Shown piece by piece: positions 32,486-46,099 of a stretch of 64,000 bases of DNA. The notes under the pieces are model-generated. The model was given only the letters and a program-made list of their open reading frames with translations. It was not told the origin of the DNA and did not search any database. Both the position numbers and the translations under genes were made by a program. Where the stretch lies: positions 37,324,001-37,388,000 of the forward strand of contig NC_088679.1 of assembly GCF_950023065.1 (NCBI RefSeq), given 5' to 3'. The stretch is from Planococcus citri. Taxonomy: Eukaryota > Arthropoda > Insecta > Hemiptera > Pseudococcidae. Position 1 is the stretch's first letter. The number at the start of each line of letters is the position of its first letter.

Positions 32486-34522
32486 ATGTTGAAAAGGAAG
32501 TTTGGTCATTTCATTGTGAAAAGATACGCGAGCGCAACAATTTCGACAAAACAGAAGGAAGATATTCCTCCAAAATCGCATGTTTTCAAAAAGAAATTGT
32601 TCACCACTCACACCGAATTAGCTGATAATTTAGCAGAGAATGCAATATTTAATAAAAAAGGTAAATACAACGCAGTCTTGGTGTATATTTAGGAATCTAT
32701 TCGTACCATATACAATATAAATGTATTAAAAAAATTGAATAATATTCACTAATGATTTTTTTTTTCAACGCAGGTTTATTAATATTAAACAAGCCGTATG
32801 GGCTGAAAAAAGAACAAAAAGAAGAATACCGTAGTAATATACAAGTTGCTCTACATCCGTCAGTTTCCAAAATTGATCACTTAAGCTTTGCTGGAGCGCT
32901 CCCTCGTCTATGTGAGAGCTTATCAATTGATCAGTTAAACCTCCTTAAACTTCCTGAAAGGTTGTTAAATTGATTTTCTATCTGTATAGAGTTTAACCGG
33001 CAATAAAACGAGGTTTAGATGTAAACTTGCATGTGGTCTAAACAGATAATTTTGAGCTGGTCTTTCGTCGTGAGAACAGATTTTCAATATATAGCGATTC
33101 CAGATGCCAAATTCTACATTTTTTAAAACCAAAGCTGATCGAAAAATGTTCTCAATAGTGAGCCACAAAATTCAGCAACATCTTTTCACTGTCTCTATTT
33201 ATTTTAATATTAAAAATAGCCAATAGGCAATTCCGTGGGGAAAAAATGTCATATCGCTTATAACTCTCAATTTTGAAAAGATATCGTTGCGTGAGAAAAT
33301 CTTTGTTGTTTCTTTCAAATTATTATGACAGAAATCATATTCGAAAATTTCATTTATGTCAAGTTCCACAGACAATGAAAATAAATTCCTAAATTGAGCA
33401 ACGTCGAAAAAACTGGAACACGAATTTTCTAATTTACCTCTTTTGGTTCGGTGTTTTATAAAATAAAAGTTAATACCTACTGTTTCGATCAACCATTCTC
33501 ACTCAAGATCGTTATTTCAGTTGCATTAGTGCTACTTGTTTACATCCAATTCTCGTGCCTGGACGCATTTTCGCCTAATGCTTCATCTTTAAATGTATCT
33601 CAAATAACGCCATTGATGAAATTACTCATTTTGTATCAATTTCAGATATACCTCGGGAATCTCCATTCTTAGTTTTAAAGACTCGGCAAAAAAACGAATC
33701 GAAAAGTACCTTAGACGACCTTTTATCCAGCCATATACTTATTTAGTCCTGTGTAATGGAATTCCCAAAGAAGAAGAAAATTCTGCAAACCTTGGAATCA
33801 CGCTACAAGAAAAGAAAAACTTGAAAAAGGTAGGTACTCATTTTCGTTGAAAATCCTGCCATTCGTATTATCGAGATGGAAATTCTCAAAACAAATAATT
33901 TCAATAGGTAATAACTCTCGAAGAATACAGCTCGAACTCTAGCAAATCACATAAAGTATTTCCTTTACGCATACATTATCGAGTACTGGATGTAAACGAA
34001 GAACTGAAAATATCTCTGCTGAAGTTGACGGCTAATCGAAATAAATGGCACTGTTTACGACTTTACTGCGCTACGAACTTACTTTCTCCTTGCTTAGGAG
34101 ATTGGTTGTTCAGTCCTAGAGTGAGATATATAAACAATGTGGCTGTGCTCGCTGATCCTTTCAATCCTATCGCCGATTCTCCTGTAGTATGTATCGAATT
34201 TAGAAATCTACTAGGATTACTTACATCGACCTGCACTTATAATTAAATACTAATTTAATTCATCTTTCTGTTTAAGGATTTACCGGACAAGATTTTAGAA
34301 GCGTTGCAAATTAGAAAAAATGACCAAAAATCTATTCCACTGCATATGCATTTGTCAAAATTAGATTTGAGCAGTATTGGTGTTGATAATACTTTCATTG
34401 CTAAACCTCCAGAGCATTTTCTTTGGTCTTGTCAACAACTGGGTATTTCTGTTCCCGAATTTTATATGAATAACTGTTCTATGCCATTTGAAAAGAGAAT
34501 AGACTCTGTTGAAGCGACGTGA
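32486..34522 (+). CDS. RPUSD3: RPUSD3-like mitochondrial RluA-family protein
   Basis: Five coding exons (32486-32660, 32774-32960, 33646-33829, 33908-34186, 34277-34522) encode 356 residues. The N-terminus (MLKRKFGHFIVKRYA) is basic and amphipathic, fitting a mitochondrial presequence. GLLILNKPYGL (about 59-69) is the conserved RluA-type N-terminal motif. The later CLGDWLFS and PLHMHLSKL motifs match the C-terminal part of the fold. At the catalytic loop, where active synthases have RLDxxTSG, this protein has LPERYTSG, so Glu120 occupies the position of the catalytic Asp. RPUSD3 proteins are linked to pseudouridine in mitochondrial mRNA and also depart from the canonical loop. The donor of intron 2 (AAAG|GTTGTT) is weak, but the frame is continuous across it. 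Confidence 0.88.
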
Positions 34523-35626
34523 ATGATGTAATTTTAAACTGTATCCAATAATACAAACGTTAGTTTTTTTACATGCATTTCTTTCGTTGATTCGTTCTTG
34601 ATATTTTTAAAAAGCCCAGGTACATAACCGCGATCAATTTTTTATTCATTCACTTATTCGATACTTGTACACAGAATAATAAAGGTTGAAATCAAGAAAC
34701 TATGTATTTTAGATAAAAAGGGAAAACAAAAAAAGGGAGGGAAATAAAAAAAAATCATATCATATCTTATGCGATCTACGAAACATTGATATCTCACATT
34801 TTTCTAATCATCAATAATTTTTTTCAAATACATACAAATAAAAAAATTAAGAATTCGAGTCGTAAATCGTTAAAAAAATAATTCTTATAAAAATATATAA
34901 GATATATCACACTGCGAATTAAACATCTCAGGTTTAATTTCATTTTTATTTACAATAAACCTACACGTGAGGTGTGGTAAAAAATGAACATTTTTCGATT
35001 TCATATTTCAAGTAGTTAACTTTTGACTAAAATGTTCACAACTGGACTTGAAATTAACACGAATAATGATAAAATAATCACAGAAACCACGCTTAATAGC
35101 ATCATTATACAATCGAAGAGCTACGAAATCTAAGTACTAGGTAAGATAAGTATAATTATTCATATCTACATATATTACAAAATCTATCCATAAAAATCAA
35201 TATAGAAGAAAACAATACAAACTGGTAACATCATTAAAGAAAAAAATAGTAACAAAAATACAAGAACAAAATAAATGAAACAAAAACATTTATAAGTAAA
35301 AATTGATGCAAAAAAACAATAAGTTATTATATGATTTATAATTTTTTTTAAATTACGTACAACAGTAATTAATCATAATAATAACATTAATAACACCCCA
35401 TTAAACATTTTTTTTTCAAACGAAAAATTTTGGTTTAAAACAAAAAAGGTCAAATTAATGGTATTTTCGTACTTTCAATGCAATACAGAAGCTGACATAA
35501 ATAACAAAATGCATCAAAAATAAATAATATTAGTTCCCAAAACTTTTAAAAATTTATCAAAAATCATCATTTTAAAAATTTATTAAGGACAAAAAAAAAT
35601 ACAAAAAACCGCCCCTTAAAACTCAT
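34523..35626. other. Convergent 3' region of RPUSD3 and EDEM3
   Basis: Very AT-rich. It holds the RPUSD3 3' UTR with its poly(A) signal at 34678-34683 and, from the right, the EDEM3 3' UTR. No coding exon is seen. Confidence 0.6.
34678..34683 (+). terminator. Poly(A) signal AATAAA of RPUSD3
   Basis: A canonical AATAAA lies 156 bases after the RPUSD3 stop codon, on the coding strand. Confidence 0.6.
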
Positions 35627-38600
35627 TCATGGAATAGTGGAACGCGATTTTCGCCATTTTTTCCACCATTTTTCGTTGCTAAGTTTTAATCGAGTAATTT
35701 TTCGTTTATCAATTACATTGACTTCATTTTCCGCTTTTTTACCCATTCTTAAGTTATTACCTATGTTACAATCGAGAAATTCGTTTTGCGTATCAGATGG
35801 TTTTGAATTTTCAATAAACAGATCATCTTTAGCCGACGATAACAATTTACATTTACGATAGCGTAAAAATTCGTAAATAAATTTCGATTTTATTTTGATC
35901 TTCAAAATTCTACGTTTTTCCTTTTTCCCGAAATTTTGCTCCGAAATTATTTTCTGCTCGTCACAAGATGATTCGTAATCATAAGCTAAAGAAGAACCAC
36001 TGTATTTACTCAAGGTTTTCTTAATTTCAATGTATTTCTTCTCTAATTCGCAATAATCGACAACTTTCGGTTCACTTTCAAATTCTTCGATCATAATGAA
36101 CACTTTTTCGTTGATAAGTTTTGCAAATGAAAGTATATCAATTAATTTTTCGTATTTTTCTTTTTTTCCATCGCTATCGTCTTTAAGCAACAGCAATTCA
36201 TCAACCTCCTGTAAGCTTCTGATATTTGCTATTGAAAATACACGAATTTCATTAAAATTTGGATCCAATAGGTTGACGTTTTTATCAACATCTAGTTTCG
36301 TGTTTTTCGCGAAGAAGTCCAATAGCATTAGTATTTGTTTTTTCAGCAATTCAATGACATGCTCTTCTTCGATTGGTTCCGTCCGATTATCGGAATTAAT
36401 TTCTTGATTGCCTGGTTCGTTTAATTCATCTTTGAAAATTTGAGTTGATTTCATATAAGCGATGATTTCTTTACGTATTTTTGCCGACATTTCCTGTAAA
36501 ATACATTAAAAATTTTATTGATGAATCCAGTTACATAGTTACAAAAATTGAAATCAAAATCAAAATACACTCAATCAATAAGCATACAAACACTGGGGAA
36601 AAGGATGTATAAAAAGCTTTCAAAGTTCATTTCTATAGCAAGACTAAAAGCCAAGATAATGTTTTGCCCAATTTGAGAAATGAAAAACTAAGCTTACTGG
36701 ACGCAGTATGAATAAAAACATTTTATTCCGAGACCGAAATCAAAACTAACCTATTTAAAATCAACGAAATACTAATTTCTAACAGAAGATAATACAAACA
36801 TCATCATGCCGAAAAAAAGACCAAAACTACAAAAATTTATCCATAAAAAACTGAGTTCAAAAACACTCGGACTTTGGAAAATACCTGTTCGTACAATGGC
36901 TTATGAACAGTCCCTTTGACAGTTCCTGTGAACTGATAAATATTAGGAGCGTCCAGTATTGTTGCTGATTTATCTATAACACATATTGTATGTACGCTTT
37001 CATATCATTAAAGAGAATGATTCAAACGTTGGAATTATATGTAGGTAACTAGGTATATATAAATACGCCAAAACATTCTTCACTTACCTGGTGGGAGTTG
37101 AGATAAGGTTATATGCAACAGTGGATCTTTAGTTACAACCTCTATCAACATTTTCGCTTCACGCGTGAATAAAAATACGACTGGAATGTTAACGTCATCA
37201 TTTCCATCTCCAGACATGGTAAATAATGGTAAAAGATCTGCCGTAGAATCAGGTGTATTATCTACAATTATTCCTCCAATAGCTCCAGCCTTTTCTAATT
37301 TACGAGCCTATAAAAATTATTATTTATTACAATAACCGCTTAAATATTTGACCTTACTCTATGTACGCAGAAATTTTACAAACCTTATCTACAAACATGC
37401 AATCGCCTCTTTCGACGACGACTATTCGGTTTCTTAGTACTTCAGAATTTTTGAGAGGTTCGCAAGCTTTTAAAGGTGACGCAACGCTTATTAATCCCGT
37501 GAGCTATGAAGTAAGAATCATATGATTATGTTATAAAAAAATAACTTAATTGTGAAGTTATGTTGAATAATTCGGGCGAACCCTTACTTTTTGATCAACT
37601 CGTAGCAATTTACCAAAATGAGCTGGACCGGCGCTTAAGACTACAGTTTCATTATTAACTGAATAAGAGACAGCCTGAGGAGTATTTTCAACAGATTGCG
37701 TTTTCGATAGTTCAACCATTTCTTGCATGAATATAGCGCCTTCTTTTGCTTCATTTTTTGATGTAGCCTGCTTAAAAATATATAAATTTACATAATTTTT
37801 GTTTTCACTGTTTTGGGCTTACGTTCTTATTATAATACCCTTGTTAAATTAATAATATTATTGATAATTTATACAAACTCACAGTCAAATAATTATGAAC
37901 TAATTGTATTCGACCATCAGACAGGGTAATAACGGCAATGCCCATATCTTTCAATAACCGGATGTGTTCTTCATTGGAAGACTGAAATTCAATTGAATAC
38001 ATCGTTAAACAAATTCATCACAGGTAACAATACTTCTGAACTAGGCATACTCACCTGAAATTGGGAAGGATGCAATTTTCTAACGGATTTTCTTAGAGGA
38101 CAAATTCCTTCGAACATATTACGTAAATTTTGTCTCAAGAAATGACCAACCACATATTCAGGTATGACACATGATCTCGCCATATCGTTATCGTCATCAT
38201 TTTCCACAGAGTCCCCATCACGGCTTTCGTTATTGTTGTTCAACAGCAATAACTTATCTACTTCCTACAATAAAATATGCGTTTAATTATACGGTAAATT
38301 AGATTTACACCAATTCTGAAATGTATTTCAATACTTGCACTGGAATAATTCGGAGACGAATACCGTGAAATAGAAAGAGGCAGTAAATGAGCTTCTGTCG
38401 TGAATAAATAATCATCCAAATTGATAACCGTTTCTGAAGGTTCAGCGAATAGCAGAAATAGATATTTGAAAGTTTCCGCCAACACGAATGAATCCATACT
38501 AAAAAAATAATAAATAAATAACGTTTATAATGCGATTTTGTGTTTTTTATTGTAAAATGAGGCCACCGCTTCATTTTCACACATACCTATCTTCATGGGT

Positions 38601-40508
38601 ACCAGTTCGTACATCTTCAAATGAAGCATACCCACATGGAACTCGAGCGTACATTTGAAGCGATCTCAACACATTTTTACCAACGTTTAAATAATAGTGA
38701 TCACCAGTGGCGCGATATAAAAAATAAGTAGATTCTAAAAATTCTGGACGGAGAGGATGGTGTCCCCAGTGAATCTAAAACGTCAAAGTATTGAATAAGT
38801 AATAAATTCCAAACTTTGATCATTAGGTACAAAATTATTTCTTCAAATTATGTACTTGAAAATCAGTCGTAAATGCTTCTGGGATAAATTTATACTTCTG
38901 CATTACGTGATATAACATTTCGTGCGTTTCAATGGCCGGTTTCAGATCACCTTTCAAAACCTAATACACACAGTTCGTTAGACAAAGTTTTTAAATCATT
39001 TTAAAAGTTCCACAACCTTACTTGTAATCCAGGCCAAAACGCTAACAGAGCATCCATAAAATTCTTGGAATTAGTGTTTGGCTTGTGCATGTGAACATCG
39101 AGTAACATCGGACCTTGACTAACATAGGTCATGACTGCCGAATAGTGCTTAAAACAAGAATAAATAAAAACATTGATAAGCGCCGAACAAACTTCCAATA
39201 ATAAACCAATTACGAAAAATTATTACTGTATTAAATCGTCGTAAATATTTCTCATCCGATAACAAGATGTATGCCTTGAGACAATATTCGTAATACGAAT
39301 CGATGCCAGCTCCTACACCAGACTCTTTTCGTACCCAGTCACCGGAATGAACATCCAAAATGGTTCCCATAAGATTGGACGTTCGATGTCTCAGACTCCA
39401 CAACTCATCCATAGCTTTATGTGCTTTTTGCTGCAAAATATTTGCAATTAATATAATAAATCTAACTATCTTGAGAATAAAATAATGATCATACTTCGAA
39501 TATAGGATCTCCGGTCAATCTAGACAAAGCTGCCATCTCCAAAATCATGGTTCCAGCGCAGGCAGTGCAAGTATGGCCTGCAATTTGTGAAAGATCATCT
39601 CGAACACCGTGTTTGAGATTAACTCTTCCATACGGAATACCAGTAAGTGTGTTGAATGCCGGCAGTAATCGAGTACCGAGATCTTTAGCCAGAGCTAACA
39701 GTTCTCCCTTATACCAAGTCATCTCGCTGTACTTATTTTTCAATACATCGCTGAGTACATGAGCAGAAAGCAAGCCTCTGAACAGAAAAAGAAAAATCAT
39801 TACAACTATATCGATCATTGAAACGAGTACAATCTAGAATCAACCTCTTCAATACTCACCCTAAAACACGAATATTTGTTTCGAACACAGAAACCACAAC
39901 ATCGGTATTGAAATTGACATCCTTTATGACTAATTTCACCGCATTTTCGAATTCTTTGAAATCGCCCAAAACTACCAACGTGTCAAGTGTATCGATTAAC
40001 GTCAATGAAAAACTGTGAAATAGACACGAATCGTGTACACATTTACATCGAATGAATAAATAGTCAGCGATAACGAATGAATTTCTTACTTTCCTAAAGC
40101 TTCATCAACGTTCCCTCGACTAGGCTGACTATTACGGTATCTTCCCTCACAACTCAGAGGCATAAGCTCATCAGCCGGATACGCGTTTTTCTGGAAATAA
40201 TCCACTTCATTAAGTATTTTTACATATTGAAAACAGAAATATACAGAGAACAGATTACAAACCATGTAGGCATTATATGCATGATAGAACATTTCAACAG
40301 CTTCATTCCTGGACGACATACAAGTTGAAATCAGTGTATTTAGAGATAGTAACAATATAACAATAAGCATTCAACAAAATACTCACTTCAAACTGGCCCG
40401 TTCTTCTCGGGACATATATGTTTCAGTGGCATTTTCATTTAGGAAGGAAGAACCAACTTTCAACGGTGATAACAGATAAATTACAAAAATACATAAGATT
40501 TTATTCAT
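35627..40508 (-). CDS. EDEM3: EDEM3, ER degradation-enhancing alpha-mannosidase-like protein
   Basis: Seventeen coding exons join in frame into 1101 residues: 40387-40508, 40263-40308, 40090-40190, 39860-40012, 39495-39777, 39227-39430, 39022-39147, 38856-38960, 38587-38774, 38309-38498, 38055-38264, 37883-37981, 37588-37770, 37384-37503, 37088-37307, 36885-36973, 35627-36493. Residues 1-20 form a signal peptide. About 45-490 is the glycoside hydrolase family 47 domain (SLTLIDTLDTL, RVLGGLLSAHVLS, YLFTTEAHLLPL with its calcium-binding Thr). About 690-785 is a protease-associated domain (RGDCMFVDKARKLEKAGAIG), which separates EDEM3 from EDEM1/2. EDEM3 trims mannose from misfolded glycoproteins for ERAD. 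The last exon adds a 289-codon Lys/Glu-rich tail without the C-terminal KDEL of human EDEM3. Confidence 0.95.
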
Positions 40509-42112
40509 CACGGAGGGAGAAAAATTTTACTAATGGACGGAACCGAATATCTCCAGAAAAATAAGTGCTAATACGAAATTTCTTTTCACAAAAATATACT
40601 ACATTCATAATTTTAGAGCTGGCATTTATTCCGCAAAACAGATGCCATTCAGGTAACACCGGATAAGAGGTGAACGAAACTGCTACGCGAGCTAGAATTC
40701 CACGACTACGAGTAACTGCAATAATTTTTTCAGATTGATAATCGGTTCAGAATAATATGAATATTTTTGACATTAAAAATTAAACGAAGTTTTGGAAATG
40801 AAATACGTATTGTATATCTACTATGCACCGCTTGAGATAACGTTTATCATTATCAGGTGATGAGGTGAAGTGAAGTAAGGGTGAAGTAGCTCTCCCTTCA
40901 CCGCTATACGAAATTTGGAACGAATTAACGAAGCAGCCTAAAGTCTCAAAATCAAACTCATGAAGTCCATGATATTATTTGAAATGATATGACAATTCTT
41001 TGTTTCTTTCAATCCGTGGTTTAAAATGTTTGCATAGGTATTGATATTGAATTTAGCACCTAAAATCGAGAGGAGTATCTAAAACCTTCTCAAATTTTTT
41101 CGATTTTTGTGAACACTTATACCTACCAGTTACCACTGTATTCCGAACCAAGTTTATTAAAGTTGGGCTACTTTTTTGAATTTTGGTTACCTATTAAAGT
41201 AACTTTTATTAAAAAATTAATTTACGATAGGTAATCCGATTCCATTCCAAATCTCGACCCTACTTCTTAGAAAAAAGAAAAAACGAGGAACAGCTCACCC
41301 TGAAATAGCTACACGAGCAAAGCAAGTTTGCGAACCGTGGAGCGAAGTCACGGAATGGCCGAGGTGGCAAACCCTCCTAGTTCTTATTTAGTTCTACAAT
41401 CTACATAAATCTGTATAAGAAGTAGATAAAGAATATCGAAGACAACTGATATGAAGCATGATGAATTTATTCTTAAAAATAACATCAATAAGAAACAGTA
41501 TCATTTAGAATGACGGAGTGAGATTCGTACAACGATGAAATAAAAATAAAAAGCATACATTTTAATACGAATAAGAAAATTTCAGTATTTTAAAACGACG
41601 TTGAAATATTATCAAGAAAATGAAAAGGCAGTGTTTATTATTCAATATTGGTTTTTAAATAAGTTTCAAGTTCATTACAAGAGCCGTTTCCAAGAGAAAC
41701 TTATTTGATCTTTTCAAGTTTATTACAATAATCGTTTGGAGGATAAAAGACAATATTCGACCAAAAATCCCAAACTGATCTGCCATTAGACATTAGAAAT
41801 TCTGCGAGATTTATTGAAATTCCTTTTGAAGGAAAACGTAACATAAATAGTACCTAAATGATATGAAATGTTGAAGAATAGAATATAAAACATGGTCATC
41901 CATTCGATAGATTATGACATAGAGGAACAATTAATACTATCACAATTCACATGAAGTTCAAACGTTAACTTAATTAATATGACTGATGAATAAAAATTTT
42001 AAGTTCGATAAACAGAACTATCGTCAGTTCAGAACCAGCGACTTAAAGATGAACATTATACATAAAAGTATGTATAGGAGGTATCTACATACAATAAAAA
42101 TGTATTTTGATA
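40509..42112. other. Intergenic: EDEM3 upstream region and king tubby 3' UTR
   Basis: No coding exon is visible. Near 41305-41390 there is a short GC-richer patch with repeated GCGAAG/GCAAAG-like words (GAGCAAAGCAAGTTTGCGAAC, then GAGCGAAGTCACGG) that resembles a transposon end, but no partner end was found. Confidence 0.45.
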
Positions 42113-45100
42113 TCACTCGCATGCTAATTTATGATCAAAACTACTCAAAGCAATAGCAAACGCTTGAAGAGCACATAAAGGGTAACGATAATCCATTGTG
42201 AAGACATCTTCTGAGATACGTCCAAATTGCATAACTACGTAATCGGCTGAAAAAGAGATTGAAAACTTGTTAAATTACATACATTATAGTTAAGCACATA
42301 CATAGATACAATATATAATGCTGAATTTTGAAGTTATTGACCCCAAAAATTCTAACAACGTGAACAAAATTTCGGGAAATGAAATTAATGTCATTGAACC
42401 ATTACTTTTTGCAGAGAATACAAAATCATTTGACCCACCATAACTCAACCACGAATATAAACGAATACATCAAAACGCAAGCCCTTTTCACACGCACGAA
42501 TATTAAACCTAATCAACAAAACTTGTTGAAATTATTTCATTACTGGTGAAGGTAGATAGGAACAAGATATCACCGCGATCAATATTTTCAACCGCCGAAT
42601 GTTATATTTACTCGCCATGCTATGGCAATACAGACAGAGTGACCAACAGTCATTCCGATTCTTCGGGACGAAGGAAAAATACTTCATTTTTCCAAAAGTC
42701 CTTTTTCCGAATTTTCAAATTGTAATTTTTTATAAAAGTTGAGGAGTTAATAAAATTCTTCATTTTTCTTTTTTTAAACCTTTAAATAGCAAAAATTTAT
42801 TTCGAATTTTCTGTTTCATGAATTCTTATGCGATGCATTTTTTCATCTCTTGAATTGTTACGCTAGAACCAATTTGAGAATAGACCAACCACTTATGTGT
42901 ACACTCTTTTTATTCAAGAGAATGGGAAACGAAGTACGCGATAGATGTTTACATGGTGCACATTTTTCGAAATTCAAGGGAGGAGAGAGTTCGAAAACAA
43001 TTGAATGAAGCCAAGCATGAATTTTACTTTAGAGAAAATTTCATAACCATTCAAAGTTGCTGATTTTTATGAAAAACTTTCCTGAAATTTCAGCTCTCCA
43101 ACTTGAAATTAAGGAAGCCTCTAAATAATCCTCTTCTCAAAAAAGTTCTCTACGAGCCTTCCGAACTATTTTGCCCCCTCCCTCTTGTTTAGTACTAAAA
43201 AAAAAGAATTTGGAACGAAATGAAATTTAGAGGAAAATACGGTCAATAAAAACATATTATTTTGTTCAGAAAAGAATGCGTTAAAAATGCGAATCATTGA
43301 TTTAAACCAGCTGATTGCTAATAATAATTGCCAGAGAAATATTTATTTTCCGCAATACGTATGGGACACGAGAGAATAAGGTTGGGAATAAACATTTACA
43401 CTGAAGTCCGAAGAACATCAAACAAATGTTGTTTAATTTCGATGTGACAGTAAATGAACATGAAGCGAATACTGAAATTAGATCAATATACTTACTATCA
43501 CTGTCATGGACTATTTGAAAATTTTTAACCGATGCTTGCGTGACTCGGCCATGGAAATTTAGAACATACGACTGGGTATCGTCATTCCACGAAGGTGTTT
43601 TGTTATGTAATTCTATTAAATTATCCATTCGTTTTGATCTCCAACATTCTACAACATAATTAAAACACTTTTATGCACTTAAAAGTTGAAAATTGATTCA
43701 TTCGCAATTTTAAAACCCACTTGGTTATTGATTTTCAAATAAAGAAAATAAAATACCAACAAAGTCATAAACAAGCGTTAAAGTTGAAAGAGAAAAATAC
43801 ATGGCCTAACTTTTCGTCCCAGTGACCTCATTATGGTTAACAGACATTGAATTATTAATAAGACACATGAACAGAATTCACTTAGGCTCGTCAGTAAATT
43901 CGATTACAACGTTTTAACGAAATTGATGTTATTATAATATATCAAATTACCTAGCATAGTGTCTGAATTATCTTGAGGTATTATTTGAACACGTTTTTGA
44001 TCATGGGTCATACCAGGAATCAAAACTGTCATTTTTCTTGGTCCTTTGAAACCTAATACATTAGTATCCTGCAAAATTACAAAAATCACAACTTCACAGA
44101 TTTGATCTTTTTTGCACATATCTGTGGTATAATTATTAGACCAATGGATTACTTACGTAAACAACTGCAGCCAATTCTTCTCTAGGAATATCATTTTCAT
44201 TGAAACTTTTGAATGGTGATCTACCATTGTTGAAGACAGTGAACTGAGTTCCAAGTAAATTGGATCGTAATTTGCCAACGAATGATTCGCTGCCTCTAGA
44301 CAAATCGGTCGGATCAGTCGAAATCAAATAGTTGGAAGTTTTGCTCTTTTTCCGCTTTCTTCCAGCCAATAAGAATATCTATCAAATCGCAACATGAATT
44401 GATAAGAACTTGCTGTGATTTATGATTGATTACACAATAAATACTGAATGAACCTTTTTTCCAAGATCTTTTTCCAAATGTAAAAAGTATGTTGGGTATA
44501 ATCCTCTATCCATGCCTTTTCTATCACGCGTTATCCGACAATTATAGTGTACTTTTTGTCGAGCTGGTTGCAATACAAATGAATTTAAATTATTGAGAAT
44601 ATCTTTGTCACTTTCCACAACCTAAAATTAAACGGAATTATTGCGTACATGAAACTGAATGATCAACACAAACACTACAAAAATATAACAATAAAATAAC
44701 GAAATACCCACATCTGATGAAATTGAAGCTGAACGACAAATAAACGAAGAAGATTGAATTATTTCTGGAGCGATTATACCAAAAGTGTGCCCATTTTCAG
44801 ACGACGGAGTATTCACTGGGATGGATTCGTCGTCAACTTCGTCTTCTTCACGGTAAAAGTTATCGGAAGCGTTGCTATCTCCTAAAAAATAAATCAAAAA
44901 CTTCTGTAAGAATAGCTAGCCGACAGAAATTGATTCGTTAAGAGTAGTAAAAACATCTCGAGTAAACGAGTATAACGAACATAGGAATTTGATTACCATC
45001 TATGTCATCGCTTCCACGAGATACACTTCGAGACAACTGAATAACATCTGCACTTGAATCTGGATTCCCTTGAATCATCGTGTATTGTAATGGGCCATCG

Positions 45101-45536
45101 TATCCTAGAAATGTTTTCAATATATAAGCGATGCAATTAGTTAGTACCATGTCCAAGTACATACTAGATTCAAGTTGCCAATTATCTTCGAATACATAAT
45201 CGATTATTTTCAAATCGGAGTTCGAAGCACTTACCATGTAATTCTTTCTTTCCTGACGTTGGTCTACTGTATCGTGTTTTTTGAACAATGTCTGTTGCCT
45301 GAACCATTCCAGAAGTAAATCTTTTCTGTCTCATTTTTTGCTCCAATATCTGTCTCTGCAATACAAAATATACATAACGAATTACTAAAATTAATTGTGT
45401 AGCACAACTCAGAAAAGAGTGCTTCCATTCAAAATCCATCACAAAAACATACCCTTTGCAAGAAAGATTTCCAATTTCAGTAATAACATAAATTTATCAC
45501 CTGTTGTTCCAGTTTTTGCTGTCGAACAGTTGCCAT
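42113..45536 (-). CDS. ktub: King tubby (TUB/TULP family)
   Basis: Nine coding exons (45501-45536, 45235-45355, 44997-45104, 44712-44881, 44454-44621, 44157-44378, 43951-44068, 43496-43648, 42113-42246) give 409 residues. The first ~145 are a poorly conserved, acidic N-terminal region. From about 146 to the end is the tubby domain: LLAGRKRKKSKTSNYLIS contains the basic residues that bind PI(4,5)P2, NFHGRVTQASVKNFQIVH is nearly invariant, and the protein ends FAIALSSFDHKLACE, the family signature. Tubby proteins link phosphoinositides to ciliary membrane traffic of receptors, and in insects king tubby also affects rhodopsin endocytosis. The first coding exon has only 12 codons. Exon 4 needs the donor GAT|GTGGGT rather than the GTATTT three bases on to keep the frame. 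Confidence 0.96.
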
Positions 45537-46099
45537 GTATGGTAGAATTCACTTCATTAAAGATGATTCAAGGAAACTCTGAAATGAATGAATAACTCTA
45601 CACGTATACACTGTTGCAATCACTAATATAAAGTTTCACAGCATACTCTCATAGCTTTCAATCAATACATGTAGTTGAAAATGAAAATCAAATTCGAATT
45701 CGATGATACGAAATCGTTGAGTTTTTAGAAGAGCCTAGCAACCATAAACATTAAACAAAATCATCAGTGTGACTACAAAGACGACTTATTTTTCATATGC
45801 GGGCTTTACTAGGCTACACTGAAAAGAGCGAGTACCCATTTTTGGATTCACAAGTTCGCTTTTTTTTGCATGTCTTTTTAAAATAGGTAGGTACCCCGTA
45901 CCTACCCGATCTCCGAACCGAATGGCGAACTCCGAGAGACGGACATGAGAATTTTGATTTTGAGACGTAATCATGATGTATCAAGTTTAATCAAACAGAA
46001 ACAATCATCAAAGACAAAAAATAATATGTGTTTTAAATTTTTGACCTCTTGAGAGTTGAGATCATTGAGACATTGACATTGATTAACTGGTGTAAGAAG
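45537..46099. promoter_or_regulatory. Upstream region of king tubby
   Basis: It contains the 5' UTR/promoter of the minus-strand king tubby gene. No individual element can be placed. Confidence 0.4.

Noticed and set aside
33451..33672. 73-codon plus-strand frame in the RPUSD3 locus and an earlier acceptor near 33520
   Set aside because: Neither frame from that acceptor continues the protein. The acceptor at 33643-33645 restores the conserved YTSGI segment in frame, so the frame is intronic.
35627..36490. A separate single-exon gene beginning at the ATG at 36490
   Set aside because: A proper acceptor lies directly before GAAATG, and the upstream EDEM3 exons join to it in the same frame, so it is the last EDEM3 exon.
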